From: an uncultured Candidatus Actinomarina sp.
Lineage (GTDB): Bacteria > Actinomycetota > Acidimicrobiia > Actinomarinales > Actinomarinaceae
Direction: 5' to 3'
DNA: 64,000 bases
Assembly (NCBI GenBank): GCA_902615855.1
Contig: CACMQN010000003.1
Coordinates: forward strand, 1-64,000
Part shown: positions 27,243-39,654 of the stretch, piece after piece
Numbering within the stretch: position 1 is the stretch's first letter
How the letters are laid out: every line of letters begins with the position of its first letter
The notes under the pieces: model-generated
Database searches by the model: none
The model's input: the letters and a program-made list of their open reading frames with translations, nothing else
What the model was told of the DNA's origin: nothing
Position numbers and translations under genes: made by a program

Positions 27243-27602
27243 ATGGTAAGAGTAAGAAGATCAGTCAGTAGTAGAAAATCAAGAAAAAAAATTCTTAAAC
27301 AAGCTAAAGGTTATACAGGAGCTAGAAGCAAGCGTTTAAGGACCGCTAAAGAACAAGTGATGCATGCAGGTAATGACGCCTTTGCTCATCGTAAAGACAA
27401 GAAAGCAACATATCGAAAAATATGGATATCTAGAATTAATGCAGCATCAAGACAACATGGTTTGTCATATTCAAAATTTATTAACGGTCTAACAAACGCT
27501 CAAGTCAAAGTTGATAGAAAAATATTGGCTGATTTAGCTCTCAATGATCCTGATGGATTTAAGAAACTTGTAGATTTAGCTAAAAAAAATATAAATGCCT
27601 GA
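27243..27602 (+). CDS. rplT: 50S ribosomal protein L20
   Basis: The 119-residue protein has the basic N-terminal tail MVRVRRSVSSRKSRKKILKQ and GYTGARSKRLRTAKEQ. The C-terminal globular part has RKIWISRINAASRQHG and YSKFINGL. L20 is needed early in 50S assembly and autoregulates this operon in several bacteria. The hairpin ahead of infC is a candidate target. It overlaps pheS by 8 nt. Confidence 0.97.
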   Translation: MVRVRRSVSSRKSRKKILKQAKGYTGARSKRLRTAKEQVMHAGNDAFAHRKDKKATYRKIWISRINAASRQHGLSYSKFINGLTNAQVKVDRKILADLALNDPDGFKKLVDLAKKNINA

Positions 27603-28587
27603 GGTTAATACCGATAAAATATTTGCTGCTTTTTTACTAAGACTTGAAGAAGTTGCTCAAATCGAAGATTTCGATGACATTGAGAAAGAATTTCTTGGTA
27701 AAAATTCCTTATTGTCAGAAGAAAGAAAATCATTATCTTCATTAAATGAAGTATCTAGAAAAAAGTATGGAAAATTGCTTCAAGGTCTTGCAAATAATAT
27801 CACCTCAAAATTAGAAGAAGAGAAAACTACTTTCAAATCTAAATTTTTTATTCAAAAAGAACTAAATGATAATAAAGATATTTCCATAGATTGGTACAAA
27901 AACTTAGGTAGCAAAAATCATGTTTTAACAAATGTAATGAATGAAGTAGTTGATATTTTTGCAGCTATTGGTTATACAGTTGCAACTGGACCTGAAGCAG
28001 AAACATCCTGGCATAATTTTGATGCATTAAATACACCAGACTGGCATCCTGCAAGATATGAATCAGACACATTATATTTAGACAACAAACTTGAAAAATT
28101 ACTAAGGACACAAACAAGTACTGTTCAAGTAAGACATATGCAAAACAATAATCCGCCTGTTTATATTGTTGCTCCAGGAAGAGTTTACAGATCAGACCAA
28201 CTTGATGCTACTCACTCACCAGTTTTTCATCAGATAGAAGGTTTAGCTGTAGATCAAAACTTAACGTTTTCTGATTTAAAAGGAACACTAGAGTATTTTG
28301 TTAAAGAATTTTTTGGAAAAGACTTAAAGACAAAGTTTATTCCCCATTTTTTTCCATTCACTGAACCATCAGCAGAAGTTTTAGTTAGTTGGAAAGATGG
28401 AGAATGGCTTGAAATTCTTGGATGTGGAATGGTAGATCCTAACGTTTTCAAACATGTTGGATATGACACAGATTCCCAAGGATTCGCGTTTGGTGTAGGC
28501 GTTGAGAGATTAGCAATGATTAGATATGGAATTGATCATATAAAAAACTTTTATGAAAATGACTTAAGGTTTTTAAGGCAGTTTTAA
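27595..28587 (+). CDS. pheS: Phenylalanyl-tRNA synthetase alpha subunit
   Basis: This is the catalytic subunit of the alpha2-beta2 synthetase. The 330-residue protein has an N-terminal coiled-coil, then the class II core: ATGPEAETSWHNFDALNTPDWHPAR split over motif 1/2, THSPVFHQIEGL, and motif 3 in FAFGVGVERLAMIRYGI. Length is close to the usual 340-350. It joins pheT by a TAATG overlap. Confidence 0.96.
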   Translation: MPEVNTDKIFAAFLLRLEEVAQIEDFDDIEKEFLGKNSLLSEERKSLSSLNEVSRKKYGKLLQGLANNITSKLEEEKTTFKSKFFIQKELNDNKDISIDWYKNLGSKNHVLTNVMNEVVDIFAAIGYTVATGPEAETSWHNFDALNTPDWHPARYESDTLYLDNKLEKLLRTQTSTVQVRHMQNNNPPVYIVAPGRVYRSDQLDATHSPVFHQIEGLAVDQNLTFSDLKGTLEYFVKEFFGKDLKTKFIPHFFPFTEPSAEVLVSWKDGEWLEILGCGMVDPNVFKHVGYDTDSQGFAFGVGVERLAMIRYGIDHIKNFYENDLRFLRQF

Positions 28588-30953
28588 TGAAAATATTGAA
28601 ATCTTGGCTTAACGATTGGATAGATATTGAAAATATATCTAATTCTGACATTTCTGAGGCTTTAGAAAGTTTAGGTTTCGAAATAGAAAACAAAAAGGAA
28701 CTAAACCCTAATTATGAAAACATCGTTGTAGGTAAAGTACTTGAGGTATATGAACATCCTAATGCTGACAAAGTTCGTATTACTAAAACTGATGTTGGTA
28801 ATAATATTTATGAAATTGTTTGTGGAGCTTGGAATTTTGACGTAGGAGCAGTCGTTCCCGTTGCATTACCAAATTCAGAGATAAAAGATAATTTTAAAAT
28901 CGACAAACGTGACATTAGAGGAATTCAATCAAATGGGATGATTTGTTCAGCTTCAGAACTTGATCTTTGGGATGATCACGATGGAATACTTCTATTGGAT
29001 GACAAGCTACTTCCAGGAACTGATTTTTCTACAATCTATTCAAGCAATGATTTCATATGGGAAGTTGGTGTTACACCAAATAGAGGAGACTGTATGTCTT
29101 ATTTGGGCATTGCAAGGGAACTGTCGGGATATTTCAATAAAAAACTAAAAACTAAAAAATCAAATCTGAAACCAACGATTTCAAATATTTTGAATGCTGG
29201 CAGTGGAAAAATTAAAGAATGTAACTCTTATGGTTCAGTAGAAATAGAAAACTTTAATGTAACTAACTCTTCTTTTGAAATGAGATACAGGCTCACACAG
29301 GTTGGAACAAGGATTATTAATAATGTGGTCGATATAACCAATTACATCTTATATGACATCGGTCAACCATTACATGCTTTTGATAGAGATAAATTATTTG
29401 GAACAATATCTGTAAGAAAAGCTAAAAACAACGAGAAAATTACAACACTTGACTCTCAAGTGAGAAAATTAGATTCAAATGATCTTGTTATTACTGATAA
29501 TGATAAGCCAATTGCTTTAGCTGGAGTAATGGGGGGATTAGAAACTGAAGTATCAGAGACCACCACAAATCTTCTTATTGAAAGTGCGTATTTTGACAAA
29601 GTATCCATTATGAAAACTTCAAGGAAATTGAACTTGATATCTGACGCATCCATACGGTTTGAAAGAGGTATTGATTATAAAATTCAAAGATATGGCTTAG
29701 AACGTTTTTTAATGGAATTAAAGGATAATCAAGCTATTAATTATTCAGAAATAAATGTTGATGATAAAGGCAACTTGAAAAATAAGAAGGTAATTCTTAA
29801 ATATTCTGAAATTAAAAAACTGCTTGGTATTGATTTAAAAGAATCATTTATTAAGAAAGTTCTAAAATTTTTAATGATCGATTCTGAAGTTAATAAAGAG
29901 AGTGTGAAATTCACACCACCCTCATGGCGATATGATCTAGATAGACCAGTAGACCTTATAGAAGAATTTGCAAAACACTATGGTTTTAATAATTTTGAAT
30001 CAACTCTACCTCAGGGAGTTCACAAAAATAATAAAGGAAGTTATTGGGATCTTAAGAGTTACTTATCAAGTGTTCTAACTTCCAATAATTTTCAAGAAGT
30101 CCAAACATTAAGCTTTGTAAATAATGACAAGAATTTTTTATTCAATCCAGAAAAAAAATATGTTGAGATATTTAATGCAATCGATCAATCAAGTAAATTT
30201 ATGAGATCAAACCTAATGTCTAGTTTGATAGATGTTTATAAATTAAATTACGATCAAAATAATTTATCAAATAGTTATTTCGAAATAAATACTGTTTTTG
30301 ATACTTCTAAAAATAAAATTTACGAGGATGTGCCTAATCAGAATATTGTTTTAGGATTTCTGACATCTTCTACCTTATCAAATACGGACACTAGGTTAAA
30401 AGATCATGAATTAGATCTTTACTATGTAAAAAACATATTAACTCAATTACTAAGCTCATATGACCTTGAACCGATTACGAAACCTGGATTTCATCAAAAT
30501 TATTCATTTTCAATTATTAAAAATGGTCAGATTATTGGGCATTTTGGACAACTTGCATCAGAGACACAAATGACGCTTGAATTTAAAAATGAAATATATT
30601 TGGGTGAAATTTATATTAATAAACTTAAATTAAATAACCTTAAAGAAATAAACTATGTACCACTTTCCCAATATCCATTTGTAAAATTTGATTTGTCTTT
30701 TTCTGTGCCAATTGATTTATCTGCTCATCTTCTAGTTGATGAAATTAATGAATTACTTACAGAGAATGAAAATTCAATCGAAATTTTTGATGATTTTCAA
30801 CAAGAGAATTCAAGAAATTTAGGAATTAGAATAATTACAAGAAGCTATGAGAAAACATACGACGATAATGAAACAAGAGAGATTCTAATGAATATATCGG
30901 AAACTTTGGAGTCTAAATTTAACATAACACTCAACTCAAGTAAAAATGACTGA
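28587..30953 (+). CDS. pheT: Phenylalanyl-tRNA synthetase beta subunit
   Basis: The 788-residue protein carries, in order, the MKILKSWLNDWIDI start, a tRNA-binding OB domain (VVGKVLEVYEHPNADKVRI), the B3/B4 editing domain (VTPNRGDCMSYLGIARELSG), the B5 domain, a degenerate class II core, and a C-terminal anticodon-binding fold. It supports PheS and edits misacylated Tyr-tRNA(Phe). Length is normal. It overlaps mpg by 8 nt. Confidence 0.96.
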   Translation: MKILKSWLNDWIDIENISNSDISEALESLGFEIENKKELNPNYENIVVGKVLEVYEHPNADKVRITKTDVGNNIYEIVCGAWNFDVGAVVPVALPNSEIKDNFKIDKRDIRGIQSNGMICSASELDLWDDHDGILLLDDKLLPGTDFSTIYSSNDFIWEVGVTPNRGDCMSYLGIARELSGYFNKKLKTKKSNLKPTISNILNAGSGKIKECNSYGSVEIENFNVTNSSFEMRYRLTQVGTRIINNVVDITNYILYDIGQPLHAFDRDKLFGTISVRKAKNNEKITTLDSQVRKLDSNDLVITDNDKPIALAGVMGGLETEVSETTTNLLIESAYFDKVSIMKTSRKLNLISDASIRFERGIDYKIQRYGLERFLMELKDNQAINYSEINVDDKGNLKNKKVILKYSEIKKLLGIDLKESFIKKVLKFLMIDSEVNKESVKFTPPSWRYDLDRPVDLIEEFAKHYGFNNFESTLPQGVHKNNKGSYWDLKSYLSSVLTSNNFQEVQTLSFVNNDKNFLFNPEKKYVEIFNAIDQSSKFMRSNLMSSLIDVYKLNYDQNNLSNSYFEINTVFDTSKNKIYEDVPNQNIVLGFLTSSTLSNTDTRLKDHELDLYYVKNILTQLLSSYDLEPITKPGFHQNYSFSIIKNGQIIGHFGQLASETQMTLEFKNEIYLGEIYINKLKLNNLKEINYVPLSQYPFVKFDLSFSVPIDLSAHLLVDEINELLTENENSIEIFDDFQQENSRNLGIRIITRSYEKTYDDNETREILMNISETLESKFNITLNSSKND

Positions 30954-31521
30954 TAACTTAGGATTAAACAATAGAGTTTATCAAATTCTTTCACAAAACT
31001 CACAAAAAGCTGCTGTAGATATTTTAGGTATGAGAATATCAACAAAGTATAAAAATAAATTTACTGAAATTATGATTACCGAAACAGAAGCCTTTGGAAC
31101 TGCCAAAGCTGACGAGATGTCATTAGCGAACCAGCTAAATAGAAAAATACCACTATCACTACCTCTTGGACCACCTCATGTAATGGTTCTTAAAACTTAT
31201 GGTTCAAACAATAGTCTTTATTTTTTAACTTCGAAAGAAGGGTCATGCCAAGCTGTTCTTATTAGATCTGGAAAAGTAATTTTAGGTAAAAATTATGTAG
31301 AAACAAGAAGAAAACAAAAAATGAAAAATGACAAAATATACGGTCCAGGAAATATAACTAAAGCATTAGGTATTGATATAGAACAAGATGGCGAGAACCT
31401 ATTAGATGGTTCAATTGCTTTATCACCAAGAATACATCCTGTTGACAGAGCAATTGCAAAACAAAGAAAAAATTCTAAACCTCGTGATAAACACTTATGG
31501 AGATTTACACTGGTCTTATAA
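30946..31521 (+). CDS. mpg: 3-methyladenine DNA glycosylase (AAG/MPG family)
   Basis: This base-excision enzyme removes alkylated purines. The 191-residue protein contains MITETEAFGTAKADE, corresponding to the ETEAY catalytic segment, and AVLIRSGKVILG, GPGNITKALGI and SPRIHPVDRA, which match the family's C-terminal half. The middle section is divergent: the usual 'RN..MFG.PG..YVY' reads RKIPLSLPLGPPHVMVL. In actinobacteria an mpg gene commonly lies just before tyrS, as here. It joins tyrS by TAATG. Confidence 0.85.
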   Translation: MTDNLGLNNRVYQILSQNSQKAAVDILGMRISTKYKNKFTEIMITETEAFGTAKADEMSLANQLNRKIPLSLPLGPPHVMVLKTYGSNNSLYFLTSKEGSCQAVLIRSGKVILGKNYVETRRKQKMKNDKIYGPGNITKALGIDIEQDGENLLDGSIALSPRIHPVDRAIAKQRKNSKPRDKHLWRFTLVL

Positions 31522-32699
31522 TGGAATACCTAATTGAAAGAGCTACAAATATAAATCCAAAAGATGATTTAGAAAAGCTTTTGAAAAGTAAAAAAAATCT
31601 AAGAGTTAAATTAGGCGTTGACCCAACAGCACCAGATGTCACATTGGGCTGGTACGCAATTTTAAGAATGTTAAAAAAATTTCAAGATTATGGCCATACA
31701 GCTGTTCTAATACTAGGAGAGTTCACAGCACAAGTTGGAGATCCTTCAGGCAAGTCAGAAACAAGAAAAGTAATGGAAGAGAACGAGATTGACGATAACG
31801 CTAAAGGTGTGCTTCCAATAATTAAAAATATCTTAAATGACAATAATTTAGAAATTGTCTCTAATAAAGACTGGTTATCTAAACTTACAATTCAAGACAT
31901 GATGGAATTAGCATCAAAGACAACCTTAGCCCAAATGATGGAACGTGATGATTTTTCTAAGAGATTTAATGACAACAGCCCTATTTCATTATTAGAGTTT
32001 TTCTATCCTCTATACCAAGGATACGATTCAGTTGCCGTAAAAGCAGATATTGAGATTGGTGGAAATGATCAATTGTGGAACTTAATGTTGGGACGAGAAA
32101 TACAAAAATCTTATGACTTGTCACCACAAATTGCAATGACATTTCCTCTACTAGTTGGTACAGATGGTTCAAAAAAAATGTCACAATCCTTGAATAATTA
32201 CATTTCCATATCTGACAGCCCTGAAAACATCTTTGGAAAAATAATGAGTATTCCTGATGAAATTATGTGGGATTATTTCACCATGCTGACTGATTTAGAG
32301 ATTTCAGAAATAGCCAATTTTATAAAAAATGTAGATAAAGGTAAGACAAATCCTTTCGATTATAAAAAAATGTTAGGGAAACTCATTGTTTCAGAAATCT
32401 ATGATGAAAATAGTGCTTTAGTTGCTGAAAGTACATTTGAAAATATAACAATTAATAAAAACTTACCTGAGAATATGCCAGAAACCAATATTGATGATGA
32501 AATAGATATACATTTACCAAATTTTTTAACAGAAAATGAATTAACTAAATCTAATTCCGAAGCACGTCGATTAATTGAGTCTGGAAGTGTAAAAATTGAC
32601 GATCAAAAAGTTGAATTATTGGATATAAATTCATCAGATTTGATTGGTAAGACTTTACAAGTTGGAAAGCGAAAATTCCTTAAAATAAATAAGAAATAA
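31521..32699 (+). CDS. tyrS: Tyrosyl-tRNA synthetase
   Basis: This is a class I synthetase of 393 residues. The start is the ATG overlapping the mpg stop; an upstream ATG would add eight residues inside mpg. KLGVDPTAPDV, IGGNDQLWNLMLGREIQ and KMSQS (219-223) identify the family, and a C-terminal S4 domain is clear. The HIGH-type signature, normally H[IL]GH, reads TLGW at residues 41-44. The overall sequence is of the TyrZ-like type. It is the last protein gene before the rRNA operon; the rRNA promoter appears to lie within 50 nt of its stop. Confidence 0.93.
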   Translation: MEYLIERATNINPKDDLEKLLKSKKNLRVKLGVDPTAPDVTLGWYAILRMLKKFQDYGHTAVLILGEFTAQVGDPSGKSETRKVMEENEIDDNAKGVLPIIKNILNDNNLEIVSNKDWLSKLTIQDMMELASKTTLAQMMERDDFSKRFNDNSPISLLEFFYPLYQGYDSVAVKADIEIGGNDQLWNLMLGREIQKSYDLSPQIAMTFPLLVGTDGSKKMSQSLNNYISISDSPENIFGKIMSIPDEIMWDYFTMLTDLEISEIANFIKNVDKGKTNPFDYKKMLGKLIVSEIYDENSALVAESTFENITINKNLPENMPETNIDDEIDIHLPNFLTENELTKSNSEARRLIESGSVKIDDQKVELLDINSSDLIGKTLQVGKRKFLKINKK

Positions 32700-32704
32700 T
32701 ATAC

Positions 32705-32733
32705 TTTAAACCAATTACTGTTATTCTTATAAG
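32705..32733 (+). promoter_or_regulatory. Putative rRNA operon promoter
   Basis: TTTAAA (32705-32710, four of six matches to the -35 consensus) and TATAAG (32728-32733, five of six to the -10) are separated by 17 nt. They begin six bases after the tyrS stop. The predicted start near 32740 lies just upstream of the left arm of the 16S processing stem at 32747, as required for the stem to form in the transcript. Confidence 0.4.
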
Positions 32734-32746
32734 TACGAGATTTTGG

Positions 32747-32908
32747 CTTTTTGACAACTGAGTAATGTATGAACGCCGGTAGTGCAGAAATTAATTTTTC
32801 TAGCACTCTTTTTTTGTCAACTTTTTATTAAGTTGACTCAACTTTTTTAAGTTGAAATGGGTAAAACCCATGTTGATTCTTTGGTCAGATTTAAATTATT
32901 CAAAGATT
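32747..32908 (+). promoter_or_regulatory. rRNA leader with 16S processing stem (left arm)
   Basis: Bases 32747-32770 (containing CTGAGTAATGTAT) are the reverse complement, with two mismatches, of 34492-34515 downstream of 16S. The arms would enclose pre-16S RNA in a long duplex of the kind cut by RNase III. The leader also holds two small perfect hairpins (AGTTGA/TCAACT near 32831-32843 and ATGGGT/ACCCAT at 32857-32871). GCACTCTTT near 32803 resembles a NusB boxA; that last assignment is weak. Confidence 0.7.
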
Positions 32909-34436
<1,528 letters not shown>

Positions 34437-34569
34437 TAAGGAGCATAGAACATTTAGTTCTAAGGTTAATCACCGGTTGTCTACAAGACTGATACATTAC
34501 TCAGCTGTGAAAAAGTCATTCGGCTTTTTGAAAATTGTATAGCAAGCGCAATTGCAAAGTATTCATATA
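34437..34569 (+). other. 16S-23S internal transcribed spacer without tRNA
   Basis: The 133-nt spacer contains no tRNA-like cloverleaf. It holds the right arm of the 16S processing stem (34492-34515), a small hairpin AAAAAG/CTTTTT at about 34510-34529, and the left arm of the 23S processing stem (34538-34549). The latter is a perfect 12-base complement of 37643-37654, extendable across one mismatch on its outer side. Confidence 0.85.
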
Positions 34570-37627
<3,058 letters not shown>

Positions 37628-37642
37628 GAAGACGGCGTATGA

Positions 37643-37654
37643 GCGCTTGCTATA
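37643..37654 (+). promoter_or_regulatory. 23S processing stem, right arm
   Basis: GCGCTTGCTATA is the exact reverse complement of 34538-34549 in the 16S-23S spacer. Beyond one mismatch a further run of A/T pairs extends the duplex on both sides. It lies in the short 23S-5S spacer, which holds nothing else recognisable. Confidence 0.75.
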
Positions 37655-37674
37655 GAATTTTTAAGAAGTTGAGT

Positions 37675-37793
<119 letters not shown>

Positions 37794-37802
37794 TTTATTG
37801 AA

Positions 37803-37828
37803 GAGCCCCTAGATAACTAGGGGTTTTT
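37803..37828 (+). terminator. Intrinsic terminator of the rRNA operon
   Basis: CCCCTAG (37806-37812) and CTAGGGG (37817-37823) form a perfect 7-bp stem with loop ATAA, followed by five T. It lies ten bases after the 5S gene. Its right half overlaps the spacer of the next promoter. Confidence 0.92.
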
Positions 37829-37838
37829 CATTTATAAT
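37810..37838 (+). promoter_or_regulatory. Putative leaderless promoter for the membrane-protein pair
   Basis: TATAAT at 37833-37838 is followed by six bases and then the ATG at 37845, so transcription would start at or next to the start codon. TAGATA at 37810-37815 is a weak -35 with a 17-nt spacer and lies inside the terminator. No Shine-Dalgarno sequence is possible between them. Confidence 0.5.
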
Positions 37839-37844
37839 TAGAAA

Positions 37845-38258
37845 ATGTCATCTGAAAAAATATTTAGATATTTTTGTTATTTCGGAATGATAGGACCGAC
37901 CTATTTATTTTTAAGTGCTTTGTTTCAACCAGATATTCCTTTATTTCCTTGGAGTGATCTTACATATCAACAACAAATAGATTTATATCCAGGAGATTTA
38001 AATGGGCGTTCAAATTTAGCAACATATCCAATGTTTTTATATATTGTCCATCCCTATTTTTATTTTAAATATTTGAGAACATCTAAATTTGAATATGTAA
38101 ATATCCTATATCATTTATGGGTTATTTTATTTCTAATAAGAGGCAGTGCATTAATCGTACATGGAGTTGTACTAGATGATTATGCAGTATTTGTTTATCC
38201 AACTGAAATTATTCTTCCGATAATTCATTATTACTTTAGAGAGAAATTAAAAACGTAA
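37845..38258 (+). CDS. Small membrane protein of unknown family, paralogue 1
   Basis: The 137-residue protein has about four hydrophobic segments (about 10-30, 60-78, 85-104 and 112-128). I do not recognise the family. It shares a pattern with the next gene: an N-G-x-x-N-L-x-T-Y-P motif before the second helix, YLR..KF.Y after it, a following W, then an E...P.I segment and a C-terminal FR.KL. The two are therefore tandem duplicates. It has no signal peptide cleavage site and no catalytic motif. It begins directly behind the rRNA terminator and is separated from its paralogue by 17 nt. Confidence 0.75.
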   Translation: MSSEKIFRYFCYFGMIGPTYLFLSALFQPDIPLFPWSDLTYQQQIDLYPGDLNGRSNLATYPMFLYIVHPYFYFKYLRTSKFEYVNILYHLWVILFLIRGSALIVHGVVLDDYAVFVYPTEIILPIIHYYFREKLKT

Positions 38259-38275
38259 TAAATTAATGTATTTTT

Positions 38276-38704
38276 ATGAACAAGGTTAACTACTTTAAAT
38301 TACTAAATATATTTTTAAGTTTTTTACTAATTGTTATGTTGCTATTAGTTATTTACTCAGTATTTTTACCAAATTCAATTTTTCTTTTTTTTCAACAGAC
38401 ATATCTAGAAGTATTAAGTATGAACGAAACTGGAGGAAATGGGCATCTAAACTTATTGACATATCCATTGAGTTTATATCTAATGTGTACATTTGGTTGT
38501 GTGCAATATTTACGAAGTCAAAAGTTCTTCTACCTTGATTTTTTAACAATCGTTTGGACTGTTGTTCTTATATCAAGAATAATATCAATTTTTACAAGAG
38601 GAGATATAACAATTGACCTATATTTCTTTTTTGGAATACTCACAGAGTTTATGATTGCTCCAATACTAATTTTCTTTCGTAGTAAATTAAATAAAATAAG
38701 ATAG
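38276..38704 (+). CDS. Small membrane protein of unknown family, paralogue 2
   Basis: The 142-residue protein has the same four-helix layout as its upstream neighbour, with NGHLNLLTYPLSLYL matching the neighbour's NGRSNLATYPMFLYI, and YLRSQKFFYLD matching YLRTSKFEYVN. Its first helix is more hydrophobic and the middle loop contains a Gly-rich NETGGNG. The stop TAG at 38702-38704 directly abuts the stop codon of the convergent gene, leaving no space for a terminator. Function unknown; a small transporter-like or redox-associated role is only speculation. Confidence 0.75.
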   Translation: MNKVNYFKLLNIFLSFLLIVMLLLVIYSVFLPNSIFLFFQQTYLEVLSMNETGGNGHLNLLTYPLSLYLMCTFGCVQYLRSQKFFYLDFLTIVWTVVLISRIISIFTRGDITIDLYFFFGILTEFMIAPILIFFRSKLNKIR

Positions 38705-39619
38705 CTAAATATTATTTAAATAATTTCTAATACCATCAACTTGCATCACAAAATTACCATTACCAATATAATTTTTTATTGTCTTATCATCTATACCTAG
38801 TGATTCATAATTTCTAGTAAGCCACTGAACTAAATCATTGCTTGCTTCGTCATTACTGAGATTTTTAACATTGTTGATAAAGGATACCCAATCTTCAATA
38901 CTTTCCTTTGCGCTTGTGATAAGATCATAAGGATTTTTATGTATTCCAAAATGTGCAATTGCTAATTGATTTATATCTAGCTTAACTAAGCTATCAAGAG
39001 TTTGGAATAATATTTCTTTATCAAAATCAGGTGGAGGAAGATTTGGTTGAACAAAATCTCCGTGAGGATAGATCAAACCAAGTGTATCACCCATAAATAA
39101 TGTTCCAGAGTATTCATCGTAAAATGTGTAATGATGTTTTGCGTGTCCAGGACTGTACAAAGCTTTGAGGTTTCTATTTATATCAAGCTTTAAATCAGCT
39201 CCATCATTCAATGATTTAATATTTTCTAAGGGAACAGGTTTTATTGCACCCCAGTTTTTTTTAAGCCAATCTTCCGTATAAACATCACTAACGGCTTTCC
39301 ATAATCTCTCTGGGTTTGGTAAATGTTTAATACCTAACTCATGTACGTATACAAAATTTTCTTTATATCTTTCGTTTAAATGTCCTATACCACCTACATG
39401 GTCTAGATGTAAATGCGTAATAGCTGTTCTTTTAATATCTTGTATTCCAAGCGACTCTAATGCCGAGATCAAATATGGAAATGAATTTGAAGGACCAACC
39501 TCAATAAGTATTGGATCCGATGTATCTATATAATAACATGACATTCTTTGAGGTTTACCCTCCATATGAACATCAATTTGATATATCTCATTATCAAATT
39601 TTGTTACGTCTGTGTTCAT
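38705..39619 (-). CDS. Metallo-beta-lactamase-fold hydrolase
   Basis: This 304-residue protein has a full metal site: THLHLDHVGG, the His in SPGHAKHH, the Asp in FMGDTLG, and a last His in AIAHFG. A helical C-terminal extension (about 230-304) goes beyond the basic fold and contains SAKESIEDWVSF. It is different from, and longer than, the glyoxalase II-like protein at 9526. The substrate is unknown. It is transcribed divergently from the gamma-glutamyltransferase-like gene, sharing a 35-nt upstream region. Confidence 0.82.
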   Translation of the reverse strand: MNTDVTKFDNEIYQIDVHMEGKPQRMSCYYIDTSDPILIEVGPSNSFPYLISALESLGIQDIKRTAITHLHLDHVGGIGHLNERYKENFVYVHELGIKHLPNPERLWKAVSDVYTEDWLKKNWGAIKPVPLENIKSLNDGADLKLDINRNLKALYSPGHAKHHYTFYDEYSGTLFMGDTLGLIYPHGDFVQPNLPPPDFDKEILFQTLDSLVKLDINQLAIAHFGIHKNPYDLITSAKESIEDWVSFINNVKNLSNDEASNDLVQWLTRNYESLGIDDKTIKNYIGNGNFVMQVDGIRNYLNNI

Positions 39620-39654
39620 ATATATATTTTTGCATACAAAAGTTATAAACTACA
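39620..39654. promoter_or_regulatory. Divergent promoter region
   Basis: Only 35 nt separate two divergent start codons. On the + strand TATAAA (39644-39649) is five bases before the ATG at 39655, suggesting a leaderless transcript. On the - strand a TATATA run lies directly before the other ATG. No convincing -35 boxes were seen for either. Both calls are weak. Confidence 0.35.

Noticed and set aside
32751-32756. TTGACA ahead of 16S as a -35 box of the rRNA promoter
   Set aside because: No acceptable -10 follows at 16-18 nt, and the hexamer is part of the 16S processing stem, so it is better explained by the stem.
34437-34569. Search for tRNA-Ile or tRNA-Ala in the 16S-23S spacer
   Set aside because: No acceptor stem, T-loop (GTTCGA) or anticodon arm could be assembled; the spacer is fully explained by processing arms and one small hairpin.
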